In this document: positions 33,534-42,913 of the stretch, piece after piece
Numbering within the stretch: the first letter of the stretch is position 1
Layout: each line of letters starts with the position of its first letter
NCBI RefSeq assembly: GCF_000306765.2
Contig: NC_017941.2
Coordinates: forward strand, 1,240,001 to 1,304,000
Direction: 5' to 3'
DNA from: Haloferax mediterranei ATCC 33500
GTDB lineage: Archaea; Halobacteriota; Halobacteria; Halobacteriales; Haloferacaceae
DNA: 64,000 nucleotides
Notes under the pieces: model-generated
Told to the model about the DNA's origin: nothing
Seen by the model: only the letters and a program-made list of their open reading frames with translations
The model's database searches: none
Translations under genes and position numbers: made by a program

Positions 33534-34313
33534 ATGGAGTTCCGAGGTGTCGTCCTCGACGTGGACGGAACAGTAGTTCGTGGTGACGAAGCGATTCCCG
33601 GCGCGCTCGACGGGCTTTCGGCTATCGAGGCCGCCGGACTGGACCGCCTGTTCGTCTCGAACAACCCGACGAAAGCCCCGCCACTGTACGAAGCGCGACT
33701 CCGGGGGGCCGGTGTCGATGCGACCGCCGACGAAATCGTCACCTCCGGGACGACGACGACGGCGTATCTCGCCGACAACCATCCCGGTGCGCGGACTTTC
33801 TGTATCGGCGAATCGGGATTACACGACCAACTCAGAGACGCGGGTCTCGAACTCGTCGGCGCACACGACGACCCCGAAGTCGTCGTCGTTGCCATCGACC
33901 GCGAGTTCCACTACGACGACCTCCGGGACGCTTCGGTCGCCCTGCGCGGTGGAGCAACCTTCTACGGGACCGACCCGGACATCCTCATCCCCGCTGCTGA
34001 CGGCGATATTCCCGGGTCCGGTGCAATCATCAACGCCGTCGCCGGTGTCGCCGAGCGCGACCCGGATGCGATTCTCGGAAAGCCCTCGTCGGTCGCGCGC
34101 GAGTACGTCCTCGACCGACTCGGACTCCCGCCCGAAGACGTGCTCATCGTCGGCGACCGCCTCGATACCGATATCGCGCTCGGTCTCGCCGCAGGAATGG
34201 GGACCGCGGTGGTTCGAACCGGCGTGACTGACGATGCGGCATTGGAACAAAGTGAGTACGAACCCGACTACGTCCTCGACGGACTTGGCGACATCGAGCG
34301 CATCATCTCGTAG
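33534..34313 (+). CDS. HAD-superfamily hydrolase, subfamily IIA (NagD-like)
   Basis: The 259-residue protein has the HAD motifs in order: VVLDVDGTVVRG (catalytic Asp residues, about 7-18), FVSNNPTK (motif II Ser/Asn), and GDRLDTDIALGLAAGMGTAVVRTG (motif IV with the acidic metal ligands). The type II cap with TSGTTTTAYLA is present. Such enzymes act on sugar phosphates or nucleotides; the actual substrate is unknown. Confidence 0.9.
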   Translation: MEFRGVVLDVDGTVVRGDEAIPGALDGLSAIEAAGLDRLFVSNNPTKAPPLYEARLRGAGVDATADEIVTSGTTTTAYLADNHPGARTFCIGESGLHDQLRDAGLELVGAHDDPEVVVVAIDREFHYDDLRDASVALRGGATFYGTDPDILIPAADGDIPGSGAIINAVAGVAERDPDAILGKPSSVAREYVLDRLGLPPEDVLIVGDRLDTDIALGLAAGMGTAVVRTGVTDDAALEQSEYEPDYVLDGLGDIERIIS

Positions 34314-34421
34314 TCGACATACGTCGTCGAAAACAACACATATCGGAACTGAACGTCCGTTTTCTGACGCCTGCACAACCATTATCGTTCTTACGCGACA
34401 ACTACACCGTGGGTGAACCCC

Positions 34422-35018
34422 ATGTCCGCAAAGAAAATTCTGCTCCTCGCCGGCGACTTCGTCGAGGACTACGAGGTGATGGTACCGTTTCAGGCGCTCC
34501 AGATGGTGGGTCACGAAGTACACACAGTCTGTCCCGAAAAGGAAGACGGCGACCGGTGTAAGACCGCCATCCACGACTTCCGCGGCGACCAGACGTATCT
34601 GGAGACACGCGGCCACGACTTCGTGCTGAACGCGACGTTCGACGAGGTAGACCCTGCTGACTACGACGCCCTCGTCGTCCCCGGCGGACGCGCCCCGGAG
34701 TATCTCCGCGGCTACGACGAGTTACTCGACACTGTCCGGCACTTCTTCGACGAGAACAAGCCCGTCGCGGCAATCTGCCACGGTCCGCAGATTCTCGCCG
34801 CCGCGGACGTTCTCGACGGCTACGAGATGACTGCCTACCCGGCGGTCCGCGCAGAAGTCGAGCACGCTGGCTGCTCGTGGGTCGAAGAAGTGACCGTCGA
34901 TGGCAACCTCGTCACCGGGCAGGCGTGGCCGGACCACCCCGAGTGGCTGGCGGCGTTCCTCGACGTGCTCGGAACGGAAATCAGCCACGAATCGGCGACT
35001 GCCGCCGCGGACGACTGA
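34422..35018 (+). CDS. DJ-1/PfpI family protein
   Basis: The 198-residue product begins [18 protein letters not shown]. The nucleophile elbow [10 protein letters not shown] holds the conserved Cys, with a nearby Glu in DFVEDYE. The family includes glyoxalase III, deglycase-type and chaperone proteins; activity cannot be told from sequence. An upstream GTG at 34413 is less likely than the ATG at 34422. Confidence 0.9.
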   Translation: MSAKKILLLAGDFVEDYEVMVPFQALQMVGHEVHTVCPEKEDGDRCKTAIHDFRGDQTYLETRGHDFVLNATFDEVDPADYDALVVPGGRAPEYLRGYDELLDTVRHFFDENKPVAAICHGPQILAAADVLDGYEMTAYPAVRAEVEHAGCSWVEEVTVDGNLVTGQAWPDHPEWLAAFLDVLGTEISHESATAAADD

Positions 35019-35090
35019 GCCTCGAACCCGTATTATCTCGGGTGAGAATGTCTGACAAAGATTTTTATCAGGGGAGACAAAGGGACAGGT

Positions 35091-35225
35091 ATGGAAGAGC
35101 CGAACAGCCCATACTTCCGCGAACAGGTCGACGATACCGTCGAATCAGACCCTCTGGACGGAGAGGTCATCATCGTGGAGGGACAAGCAATGAGCCTTCG
35201 AAGTTATAAGAAGCGTCACGACTAG
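35091..35225 (+). CDS. 44-residue acidic-basic small protein
   Basis: An ATG at 35091 opens a 44-codon frame reading MEEPNSPYFREQVDDTVE at the start and SLRSYKKRHD at the end. A TATA-like TTTTTATC lies about 30 nt before the ATG, which fits a leaderless haloarchaeal transcript. The acidic first half and basic tail are distinctive. No homologue is recognised. Confidence 0.5.
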   Translation: MEEPNSPYFREQVDDTVESDPLDGEVIIVEGQAMSLRSYKKRHD

Positions 35226-35363
35226 CCGTCGAGACGCACTGGGCTGTCAACTGCGACGTTCGCTGTCGCCTGCGGGCACTGTTGACTACGTGCCCACTAC
35301 TGACTGCGGTGCTCACGAGCGTCGTACAGTGATTTTCTGAAAAAGAAACGACGTGAGCGGTGC

Positions 35364-35762
35364 TTAGAACGCGTCGCCGACGACGGTCACGTCAGCGTGC
35401 AGCTCCTCGCGGAGCGCGTCGTGGACGTGGCAGATGTCTTCGGCGAGTTCCGTAATCTCCGCGAACTCGTCGTCTGCAAGGTCGGCCTCGACGAAGATGT
35501 CGAAGCTGATGCGTTCGAGGTCGTCGTCGTCGTTGAGGTCAGCGTCGGCGTCGATCTGAACCTTGCCGAGACCGTCGAAGCCGGTCTTCTGACCGCCGAC
35601 GCGGAAGGCGGGGAGGAAACAGGAGGCGTACGTCGCGACGAGCGTCGCGTTCGGGTTCGGGCCGGTCTCGTCGAGCGCGTCGATCTGGAGGTCGAAGTCG
35701 CCGACCTGACTCGTGCTTGCGAAACCTTCCTCACTGACAGTCGAAGTTTGAATATCGGACAT
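35364..35762 (-). CDS. OsmC family protein
   Basis: The 132-residue protein has the OsmC layout. A Cys in ATYASCFLPAFRVGG and a second Cys in EDICHVHDALRE are the pair that forms the peroxide-reactive site. The length is typical (about 140). The family detoxifies organic peroxides with a thiol reductant. It is a single gene with its own promoter, convergent with the 44-residue frame upstream. Confidence 0.88.
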   Translation of the reverse strand: MSDIQTSTVSEEGFASTSQVGDFDLQIDALDETGPNPNATLVATYASCFLPAFRVGGQKTGFDGLGKVQIDADADLNDDDDLERISFDIFVEADLADDEFAEITELAEDICHVHDALREELHADVTVVGDAF

Positions 35763-35871
35763 CCATCGGATGGAAAGAAGTACCCGACCCTAAAAGTTCC
35801 TCAATCGGACGATTGTGTGCACAAGCGACGGAAAAATGTCATCTCGGGCGGCGAGCGCGACGAGTCGACGG

Positions 35872-36588
35872 CTATTCGAGCGTGAACGATTCGTCGCCGT
35901 CGAGAACGTGCACTTCAGCAAGGCTTCCCGTGGCCTTGACCTCGCGTTCGAAATCGCTGATGTCGATTTCGATGGCCGGGAACGTGTTGTAGTGCATCGG
36001 GAAGACGCGGTCGACACCCAGCCAGTCGCTCGCGACGGCGGCCTGCCACGGTCCCATCGTGTAGTGGTCGCCGACCGGGAGCGCAGCGGCGTCGGGTTCG
36101 TAGTAGGGACCGAAGATTTCGCGCATGTCGGTCATGAGTCCCGTGTCGCCAGCGTGGTAGAACGTCGTCGCCTCGTCGTCGGACTGCTGGGTCGGCTTCG
36201 AGTCGCTAATCATGTAGCCGCCCGGCACGCCAGCGTCGTGTTCGTAGCCCGTGTTGATACCGTTCGTGTGGTCCGCGCGAACCATCGAGACGAACGCGTC
36301 GCCGAGTTCGACGGTCCCGCCGATGTTCATCCCGATGGTCTCGTCGACGCCCATCTCGGCTTCGACGTAGCCGGTGAGTTCGGGCGTGCCGACGGCCGTC
36401 GCGCCGTCGAACTCGCCAGCGTGGGCGATGTGGTCGGCGTGACCGTGCGTGAGAAGGACGTAGTCCGGCGTCTCTACGTCGCTCGGGTCGAGGGACGTGG
36501 CGGGGTTGTCGAAGAACGGGTCGATGAGAATCGAGGTCTCTCCGACTGTGACGTGCCATGTCGAATGACCGTGCCAGATGAGTTCCAT
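35872..36588 (-). CDS. Metallo-beta-lactamase-fold hydrolase (UPF0173)
   Basis: The 238-residue protein has the metal motif [16 protein letters not shown] (HxHxDH, about 47-52), a later His in ADHTNGI, and [10 protein letters not shown]. The first residues [13 protein letters not shown] are those of the UPF0173 group. It likely acts on an ester or phosphodiester bond, but the substrate is not known. Length fits the family (about 230). Confidence 0.9.
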   Translation of the reverse strand: MELIWHGHSTWHVTVGETSILIDPFFDNPATSLDPSDVETPDYVLLTHGHADHIAHAGEFDGATAVGTPELTGYVEAEMGVDETIGMNIGGTVELGDAFVSMVRADHTNGINTGYEHDAGVPGGYMISDSKPTQQSDDEATTFYHAGDTGLMTDMREIFGPYYEPDAAALPVGDHYTMGPWQAAVASDWLGVDRVFPMHYNTFPAIEIDISDFEREVKATGSLAEVHVLDGDESFTLE

Positions 36589-36792
36589 AGCACGCCAACG
36601 GTAGGCGCGAAATACACAAAAAGGTACTCGGAGGCGGTGGTGTGACTGGGTTTTTGTGTGTCGAATTCGAGTAACGGCGTCGGAATACGCAATTCACGGG
36701 AAGCCACGAAACCCGACTCTCACGAACACGGCAAACCGGCCAGATGCAATGGGATGCAAAAACCTATCACGACCCATCCCAACCCGTCGGCC

Positions 36793-37524
36793 ATGCACCA
36801 CGTTCGATTCCGCGACCCGGCCGGTGCGGTCCGGCAAGGGAAGTGGCACGGAGACGCTGTTTCCTTCGGCGGTGAAACCTACAACCTCGACGAGGTGGAC
36901 GTGCTTCCGCCGTGCGAACCGACGAAAATCGTCTGCATCGGCCGCAACTACGCCAAACACGCCGAGGAGCGGGACGAAACGGTTCCCGACCGGCCGCTTC
37001 TCTTTCTCAAGCCGCCGAACGCGGTCGCCAGCCACGGCGACACCGTGACCCTCCCCGCCGGAAAAGAAAACGTCGAACACGAGGCCGAACTGGCCGTCGT
37101 CATCGGCGAGCAGTGCCGAAACGTCGCCCCCGAGGACGCCGAGTCGGTCGTCGCGGGCTACACCGTCATGAACGACGTGTCCAACCGCGACGACCAAGAT
37201 ATCGAGACCAACTGGGTTCGCGGCAAGGCCTTCGACGGCGCGGCCCCGCTCGGTCCGGTGCTCGCCGACCCCGAACACCTTCCGGACGATGCCAGTATCT
37301 CGCTGCGTGTGAACGGCGAGGTCCGACAGGACTCCAGCATCGAACATCTCATCTTCTCGATTCCGGAACTCGTCGCCGAGATTACGACCTACATGACGCT
37401 CGAACCGGGCGACGTAATCTCGACGGGCACGCCGGAGGGCGTCGGCCCGCTGGAAGACGGCGACCGCGTCGAAGTCGAAGTCGAGGGCGTCGGCGTCCTC
37501 GAACACGACGTTCGGCAGGTTTGA
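36793..37524 (+). CDS. Fumarylacetoacetate hydrolase family protein
   Basis: The 243-residue protein has the FAH fold: KIVCIGRNYAKHAEE, NVEHEAELAVVIG with the metal-binding Glu residues, YTVMNDVSNRDDQ with the Asp, FDGAAPLGP and STGTPEGVGPL. These enzymes cut C-C bonds or decarboxylate or hydrate keto acids in catabolism of aromatic compounds; the exact substrate is unknown. The ATG at 36793 is chosen because the longer frame begins in low-quality sequence. Confidence 0.9.
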   Translation: MHHVRFRDPAGAVRQGKWHGDAVSFGGETYNLDEVDVLPPCEPTKIVCIGRNYAKHAEERDETVPDRPLLFLKPPNAVASHGDTVTLPAGKENVEHEAELAVVIGEQCRNVAPEDAESVVAGYTVMNDVSNRDDQDIETNWVRGKAFDGAAPLGPVLADPEHLPDDASISLRVNGEVRQDSSIEHLIFSIPELVAEITTYMTLEPGDVISTGTPEGVGPLEDGDRVEVEVEGVGVLEHDVRQV

Positions 37525-37605
37525 GCGATACCCGTTTGGGGGTCTTACGGGTCGTTCGACTCCACAAAGAGGTAATTTAATAGAGTCATCAGGTTATCAT
37601 TTAGT

Positions 37606-37863
37606 GTGTCCTCCCCAGATTCGAAATTGGAACAGTCCGTGTCGTCTTTGTATCGAGCGATACTCGGGAGTCTCCTTGCAGTCGTTGGAATATTCATCTT
37701 CGGAGCGCTACGGCAACTGTCGACGGACAACCTCATCTGGGGCGTCATCGGCTTTGCGGCGGTCATCGTCGTGGCCTACTGGGTATTGATGCTCTTTCTG
37801 GAGGGAATCGAAGATGGTGTTGACACGGGATACCGAACGCACTCTGGAGATGACCGACCGTAG
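37606..37863 (+). CDS. Small two-helix membrane protein
   Basis: The GTG at 37606 gives 85 residues with an N-terminal polar segment and two hydrophobic helices (about 17-35 and 43-66), ending in an acidic tail (EDGVDTGYRTHSGDDRP). There is no motif of known function, and it stands alone on its strand. Confidence 0.6.
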   Translation: MSSPDSKLEQSVSSLYRAILGSLLAVVGIFIFGALRQLSTDNLIWGVIGFAAVIVVAYWVLMLFLEGIEDGVDTGYRTHSGDDRP

Positions 37864-38013
37864 CGGGTTCGACCGAAGCGAGGTATTCGGTCGCGCCGTC
37901 GCTGTCTCCTCTTCAATCCCCAGAGAAACACCACCCTGCCGTCGTGTTCGTCGTCCAACGGTAACGTCCGCGGAGGACAAGCCATATGTTTAGGCTCACC
38001 TAACACCGGGCGA

Positions 38014-38613
38014 ATGCGACTGACGCGACGGGACGCACTCGCGGTGCTCGCCGGTCTCGGCATCACCGGCGGTGCCGTCGCTGTGAGCCAGTTCGACCCG
38101 CCGACTGCCGATGCAGATGGCGATAGCGAGGTTGACGACGGTGAACATCCCGAAACGGACGCCGACCTACTGGCGACGATGAGCGCCGCCGCAGAAGTCA
38201 TCTATCCGAGTCAGGCGGAGGGTATCGACGAGTTCGTCGAAACCTACGTCGTCGGGCGCGCAACCGACGAGTCTCGGCGGGCCGCGATAGTCGAGGCCGT
38301 GACCGAGTTGGACGAGGTCGCCCGCGACTGGTACGGTGCGCCGTTCGCCGAACTCTCGGCCGACAACAGGGATAGTCTCCTGCGCGAACTCGGCGTGGCG
38401 GCCGCCGACCCCGTCCCCGACGGGAACGTCTCCGAACGACTGCGCTTCCACGTCGTGAACGAACTGCTCTACGCCTTCTACTCCTCGCCGACCGGCGGCC
38501 GACTCGTCGGCATCGAGAACCCAATCGGCCACGCCGGCGGGACCGAGAGTTATCGGCGGGCGACGATGGACGAAAGGCCGAGCGAAGCGAGTCGGGAGGA
38601 CACCGATGGCTGA
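38014..38613 (+). CDS. Gluconate 2-dehydrogenase subunit 3-like Tat protein
   Basis: The 199-residue protein has a Tat motif (RRDALAVLAGLG) and a helical domain with ATMSAAAEVIYPSQAEGIDEFVETYV, as in the small subunits of membrane-linked GMC-type dehydrogenases. It overlaps the start of the GMC oxidoreductase by 8 nt, so the two are made together. By family knowledge it aids export and stability of the large subunit and helps link it to the membrane. Confidence 0.88.
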   Translation: MRLTRRDALAVLAGLGITGGAVAVSQFDPPTADADGDSEVDDGEHPETDADLLATMSAAAEVIYPSQAEGIDEFVETYVVGRATDESRRAAIVEAVTELDEVARDWYGAPFAELSADNRDSLLRELGVAAADPVPDGNVSERLRFHVVNELLYAFYSSPTGGRLVGIENPIGHAGGTESYRRATMDERPSEASREDTDG

Positions 38614-40198
38614 CGAACCGGACCGAGCGCCGGTCGCCGACGCGGATGTGTGTATCGTCGGTGCTGGCCCCGCAGGCGGCATCGTCGCTCACCAACTCGC
38701 CGAGTCCGGGGCGAACGTCGTCGTTCTCGAAGCGGGACCCCGGTTCGACGGCGACCGACGGGAACAACTAGAGCGACACATCCGCCCGGGTCTCGGAAAC
38801 CCGTGGGAGATGGGCGGCCCGCGCGACGAGTTCTCGTCGTCCGGTGAGTCGTTCTATCCGCTGAACGCCGCCCGCGTGAAGGGCGTCGGCGGGACCACGC
38901 TCCACTGGCAGGGCATGGTGATGCGACTCCACGAACGCGACTTCGAACTCGACTCCCGACACGGCGTCGGTGCCGACTGGCCCATCGGCTACGACGACCT
39001 CAAACCCCACTACGCCGAGGCGGAGCGCGAACTAGGCGTTGCTGGCGCAGTCGACAATCCGTACGCACCGTCGCGGGACGACCCGTTTCCACTCCCTGCG
39101 TTCCCGCCGTCGCACTCGGATTCCATCTTTGCCGAAGCCTGCAAACGACTCGAACTCGACATGCACTCCGCGCCGAGCGCCCGCAACTCCGAACCGTACG
39201 ACGGTCGCTCGTCCTGCGTCGGGTTCGGGACGTGCAAACCGGTCTGCCCGTCGGGCGCGAAGTACACCGCCGAATCGCACATCGAGAAAGCCGAAGCAGC
39301 AGGAGCGAGAGTTATCGACCGGGCGCGCGTGCGCCGACTCGAACACGACGACTCCGGCGAGCGCGTCGTCGCCGCCGCCTACACGACCCCAGACGGCCAA
39401 AGTCACCGACAGAAGGCCGCACAGTTCGTCCTCGCCTGCGGTGGCGTCGAAAACGTCCGACTGCTCTTGCTCTCGGAGTCCGACCGCTACCCCGACGGTC
39501 TCGCAAACTCGTCGGGACTCGTCGGCCGGTACTTCATGGACCACCTCTTCGCCGGAATGGGCGGCCGCCTCGACCGACCGACCAGACAGAACCACGTCGG
39601 CTTCAACACCAGCGAGTGTCACCAGTTCTACGACGATACCGACCCGGTCAACGGCGTCAAACTGGAATTTCTCAACTACGCCGGGCCGTCGCCGGTCATC
39701 GACTCGCTCCACGCCGATACGTGGGGCGACGAGTTGCTCGCGCAGTTGGATGAGGATTACGGAACCCACGTTTCGATGGGCGCGCTCGTAGAACAGTTCC
39801 CCCGCGAGGACAACTACGTCGGTCTCGACGGGGAGACGACCGACGATTTGGGTGACCCCGTTCCCGACGTTCACTGGTCGGTGGACGACCAGACGAAGGC
39901 CGCCCTCAAGCGGGCCAACGAGATTCAAGCGTCGGTGATGGACGAACTCGGCGTCGATGTGGAGTGGACGGTCGGCCCGGACAACACCGGCCCGGCGTTT
40001 CACCACATGGGAACTACGCGGATGGGAGATGACCCAGATTCGAGCGTCGTCGACGCTGAGTGTCGGACACACGACCTGCAAAATCTGTGGATTTCGGGGT
40101 CGAGCGTGTTCCCGACCGGCGGGGCGATGAACCCGACACTCACCATCGCGGCGCTCGCGCTCCGACTTGCTGATTCGGTTCGACAGCGGGTTGCGTGA
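38606..40198 (+). CDS. GMC-family FAD-dependent oxidoreductase (sugar or alcohol dehydrogenase type)
   Basis: The 530-residue protein starts with the FAD-binding Rossmann motif CIVGAGPAGGIVAHQLAESG and E at VVVLEAG. GVGGTTLHWQGMVMR is the GMC signature 1 region. A Cys-rich block SSCVGFGTCKPVCPSGAKY is typical of the large subunit of gluconate- or glucose-type dehydrogenases. C-terminal FHHMGTTRMGDDP and NPTLTIAALALRLAD complete the family pattern. With the upstream Tat small subunit it should form an exported dehydrogenase that feeds the respiratory chain. The substrate is unknown. Confidence 0.9.
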   Translation: MADEPDRAPVADADVCIVGAGPAGGIVAHQLAESGANVVVLEAGPRFDGDRREQLERHIRPGLGNPWEMGGPRDEFSSSGESFYPLNAARVKGVGGTTLHWQGMVMRLHERDFELDSRHGVGADWPIGYDDLKPHYAEAERELGVAGAVDNPYAPSRDDPFPLPAFPPSHSDSIFAEACKRLELDMHSAPSARNSEPYDGRSSCVGFGTCKPVCPSGAKYTAESHIEKAEAAGARVIDRARVRRLEHDDSGERVVAAAYTTPDGQSHRQKAAQFVLACGGVENVRLLLLSESDRYPDGLANSSGLVGRYFMDHLFAGMGGRLDRPTRQNHVGFNTSECHQFYDDTDPVNGVKLEFLNYAGPSPVIDSLHADTWGDELLAQLDEDYGTHVSMGALVEQFPREDNYVGLDGETTDDLGDPVPDVHWSVDDQTKAALKRANEIQASVMDELGVDVEWTVGPDNTGPAFHHMGTTRMGDDPDSSVVDAECRTHDLQNLWISGSSVFPTGGAMNPTLTIAALALRLADSVRQRVA

Positions 40199-40319
40199 CG
40201 ACGATTCGAGAGCGCGTTTCCAACTCTGGTTCTGCGGTGCACCCCGTAATCGAATACGATTACAACAATCTGAGAACGACACCGGAGTGATTTACGTTTC
40301 GGCTGAGAAACGGAGACCA

Positions 40320-41273
40320 ATGCTGCGGCGGCGATACATCCAGGCAATCGGTGCGGTCGGGGCTATCGGTACCGCAGGTTGTCTCAGCGGCGACGATGCA
40401 GGTGAGGACGAATCTGAAGTCGATGAGGCCAGCCACTCGAACACGGCCACAGACACGACCGCGGGCACCGGCACCAGCGACGGCCTCGTGCTCGCCACGG
40501 CGACGACGGCTTACGACACGGGCCTTCTCGACGCGCTCCACGAGGGGTTCGCAGACGAGTACGGCGTACGCGTCAAGACGCTGGTACAGGGGACCGGAGC
40601 GGCGCTTCGAACCGCCGACGACGGCGATGCCGACGTGGTTATCACCCACGCGCGAAGCGCCGAAAACGAGTTCCTCCGAGCCGGACACGGTATCAACCGC
40701 CGCGACCTGATGCACAACGACTTCCTCGTCGTCGGTCCCGAAGACGACCCCGCCGGTATCGACGCCGTCGGCAACGACCCGATTGCTGCGTTTCGGCGAA
40801 TCGCCGACGCGGACGCGCTGTTTCTCTCCCGCGGTGACGACTCCGGAACCCATCTCAAAGAGCAATCGCTGTGGGACCGCGCCGACGCCGACAGGAGCGG
40901 CCGCTGGTATCAGGCGACCGGCGACGGCATGGGCGACACGCTCAGACAGGCGAGTCGGCGCGGGGCGTATACGCTCGTCGATAGGGGAACCTACCGCGTG
41001 ATGTCGGATTCGACACTTCTTGCCGTCTTCGTCGAAGGCCCGCTCGGCGGCGGCCCCGACGTGCTGCGGAACGACTACGCCGTCATTCCGACGAACCCGG
41101 CGCGGCACGAGGTGAACTATCCGCTCGCGATGGCCTACGTGGGGTATCTCACCGGGCGTGAAGGCCAGTCGATAATCCGGGATTTCGGCGAGACGACGCT
41201 TTTCGTCCCCGACGCGCTCGACGAAGACCCGTCGTTCGACCAGTACCGTCCGGTCTCCGACACAGAGCAATAG
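40320..41273 (+). CDS. Tungstate-type ABC transporter substrate-binding lipoprotein (TupA-like)
   Basis: The 317-residue protein has a basic leader (LRRRYIQAIGAVGAIGTAGC) with a lipobox TAGC. It continues with the TupA pattern ATATTAYDTGLLDALHEGF, DADVVITHARSAENEFL, NDFLVVGP and SRGDDSGTHLKEQ. Those residues bind oxyanions such as tungstate or molybdate. The permease and ATPase are not next to it, so it works with subunits encoded elsewhere. Its neighbour upstream is the GMC dehydrogenase. Confidence 0.87.
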   Translation: MLRRRYIQAIGAVGAIGTAGCLSGDDAGEDESEVDEASHSNTATDTTAGTGTSDGLVLATATTAYDTGLLDALHEGFADEYGVRVKTLVQGTGAALRTADDGDADVVITHARSAENEFLRAGHGINRRDLMHNDFLVVGPEDDPAGIDAVGNDPIAAFRRIADADALFLSRGDDSGTHLKEQSLWDRADADRSGRWYQATGDGMGDTLRQASRRGAYTLVDRGTYRVMSDSTLLAVFVEGPLGGGPDVLRNDYAVIPTNPARHEVNYPLAMAYVGYLTGREGQSIIRDFGETTLFVPDALDEDPSFDQYRPVSDTEQ

Positions 41274-41321
41274 TGACCCAGAGTACGCATCCTTAAGAAC
41301 CGCGACCCGCATCTTCCGACC

Positions 41322-42407
41322 ATGCAACCACGGGACCTCTCCGCACACACTCCCTACGTACCCGGCCGCGGAACAGAGGAGGTCGCCCGCGAACTCGGGA
41401 TGGACCCCGAGGACCTGACGAAACTCTCCTCGAACGAGAACCCTCACGGCCCGAGCCCGAAGGCTATCGAGGCCATCGAGGACGCCGCGCCGACCGTGAG
41501 CGTCTACCCGAAGACAGCACACACCGATTTGACCGAGGCTCTCGCCGACAAGTGGGACCTCGAATCCGAGCAGGTGTGGGTTTCGCCCGGTGCCGACGGG
41601 TCTATCGACTATCTGACCCGCGCGATGCTCGAACCCGACGACGAGATTCTGGAACCGTCGCCCGGCTTTTCGTACTACTCGATGAGCGCCCGCTACCACC
41701 ACGGCGACGCGGCCCAGTACGAGGTGTCGAAAGGCGACGACTTCGAGCAGTCCGCCGACCTCGTGCTCGACGCCTACGACGGCGAACGAATGGTCTACCT
41801 CACGACGCCGCACAACCCGAGCGGTTCGGTCATCCCGAGAGACGAACTCGTCGAACTCGCGGAATCGGTCGACGACCACACGCTCATCGTCGTCGACGAG
41901 GCCTACGGCGAGTTCGCCGACGAGCCATCCGCAATCGACCTGCTCTCCGAGTACGACAACATCGCCGTCATGCGAACGTTCTCGAAGGCGTACGGCCTCG
42001 CCGGTCTTCGAATCGGCTACGCCTGCGTTCCCGAAGCATGGGCCGACGCCTACGCCCGCGTGAACACGCCGTTTGCGGCCAGCGAACTGGCCTGCCGCGC
42101 GGCCCTCGCCGCGCTGGAAGACGAGGAACACGTCGAGAAGACGGTCGAATCCGTCGAGTGGGCACGCGACTACCTCCGCACCGAACTCGACGTTCCGACG
42201 TGGGAGAGCGCCGGCAACTTCGTTCTCGCCGAAGTCGGTGATGCGAGTGCCGTCTCCCAAGCCGCCCAGCGAGAGGGCGTCATCGTCCGCGACTGCGGGA
42301 GTTTCGGTCTCCCCGAGTGCATTCGCATCTCCTGCGGCACCGAAGCACAGACCAAACGCGCCGTCGAAGTCCTCAATCAGGTCGTCTCGGAGGTGCCGAC
42401 AGCGTGA
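41322..42407 (+). CDS. hisC: Histidinol-phosphate aminotransferase
   Basis: The 361-residue PLP enzyme makes histidinol phosphate in histidine synthesis. It has KLSSNENPHGPSPKA at the start, the TPHNPSGS motif, IVVDEAYGEF with the Asp, FSKAYGLAGLRIGY with the PLP Lys, and RISCGT near the end. It is followed by a kinase gene with a GTG start inside its last codons (4-nt overlap), forming the hisC-adk-CDP-alcohol transferase row. Confidence 0.92.
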   Translation: MQPRDLSAHTPYVPGRGTEEVARELGMDPEDLTKLSSNENPHGPSPKAIEAIEDAAPTVSVYPKTAHTDLTEALADKWDLESEQVWVSPGADGSIDYLTRAMLEPDDEILEPSPGFSYYSMSARYHHGDAAQYEVSKGDDFEQSADLVLDAYDGERMVYLTTPHNPSGSVIPRDELVELAESVDDHTLIVVDEAYGEFADEPSAIDLLSEYDNIAVMRTFSKAYGLAGLRIGYACVPEAWADAYARVNTPFAASELACRAALAALEDEEHVEKTVESVEWARDYLRTELDVPTWESAGNFVLAEVGDASAVSQAAQREGVIVRDCGSFGLPECIRISCGTEAQTKRAVEVLNQVVSEVPTA

Positions 42408-42913
42408 AAGTCGTCGTCACCGGAACGCCCGGAACCGGGAAGACCACGGCGACAGACCTCGTCGCCGACGACCTCGACCTCGACGTAATCCATCTCAACC
42501 AACTCGTCAAAGACGAAGGACTCTGGTCCGAACGCGACGAGGACCGCGACACGCTCGTCGTCGACCTCGACGCCGTCCGCGACCACCTCGGCGACTGGGA
42601 TGGAATCGTCGACAGCCATCTCGCACACCACCTCGACGCCGACCGCGTCGTCGTCCTTCGGTGCCGCCCGGACATCCTCGAATCTCGCCTGCTCGACCGC
42701 GACGAACCCGAAGCCAAGGCGCGTGAGAACCGCGAGTCGGAGGCGCTGGACGTAATCCTCGGCGAAGCGGTCGAGTTCCACGGCGAGGACGCCGTCTACG
42801 AGATAGATACGACCGACCGCGACCCCGACGCCGTCGCAGACGAGATTGCGGCGGTCGTCGCGGGTGAGCGCGAACCGTCCGCAGGAACCGTCGACTTCAT
42901 CGACTATCTATGA
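42404..42913 (+). CDS. AK6/Fap7-type adenylate kinase
   Basis: This 169-residue protein from GTG 42404 has the P-loop GTPGTGKTTATDL (about 6-18) and a core with DSHLAHHLDADRVVVLRCRP and RENRESEALDVILGEAV. It matches the archaeal AK6/Fap7 group, which acts as a kinase and in small-subunit ribosome maturation. It overlaps genes on both sides by 4 nt. Confidence 0.88.
   Translation: MKVVVTGTPGTGKTTATDLVADDLDLDVIHLNQLVKDEGLWSERDEDRDTLVVDLDAVRDHLGDWDGIVDSHLAHHLDADRVVVLRCRPDILESRLLDRDEPEAKARENRESEALDVILGEAVEFHGEDAVYEIDTTDRDPDAVADEIAAVVAGEREPSAGTVDFIDYL

Noticed and set aside
39032..40282. Minus-strand open frame of 416 codons
   Set aside because: It is antisense to the GMC oxidoreductase and has no motif.
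40260..42260. Very long minus-strand open frame of 666 codons
   Set aside because: It is antisense to the TupA-like and hisC genes, which have clear motifs. Long antisense frames are expected in GC-rich haloarchaeal DNA.
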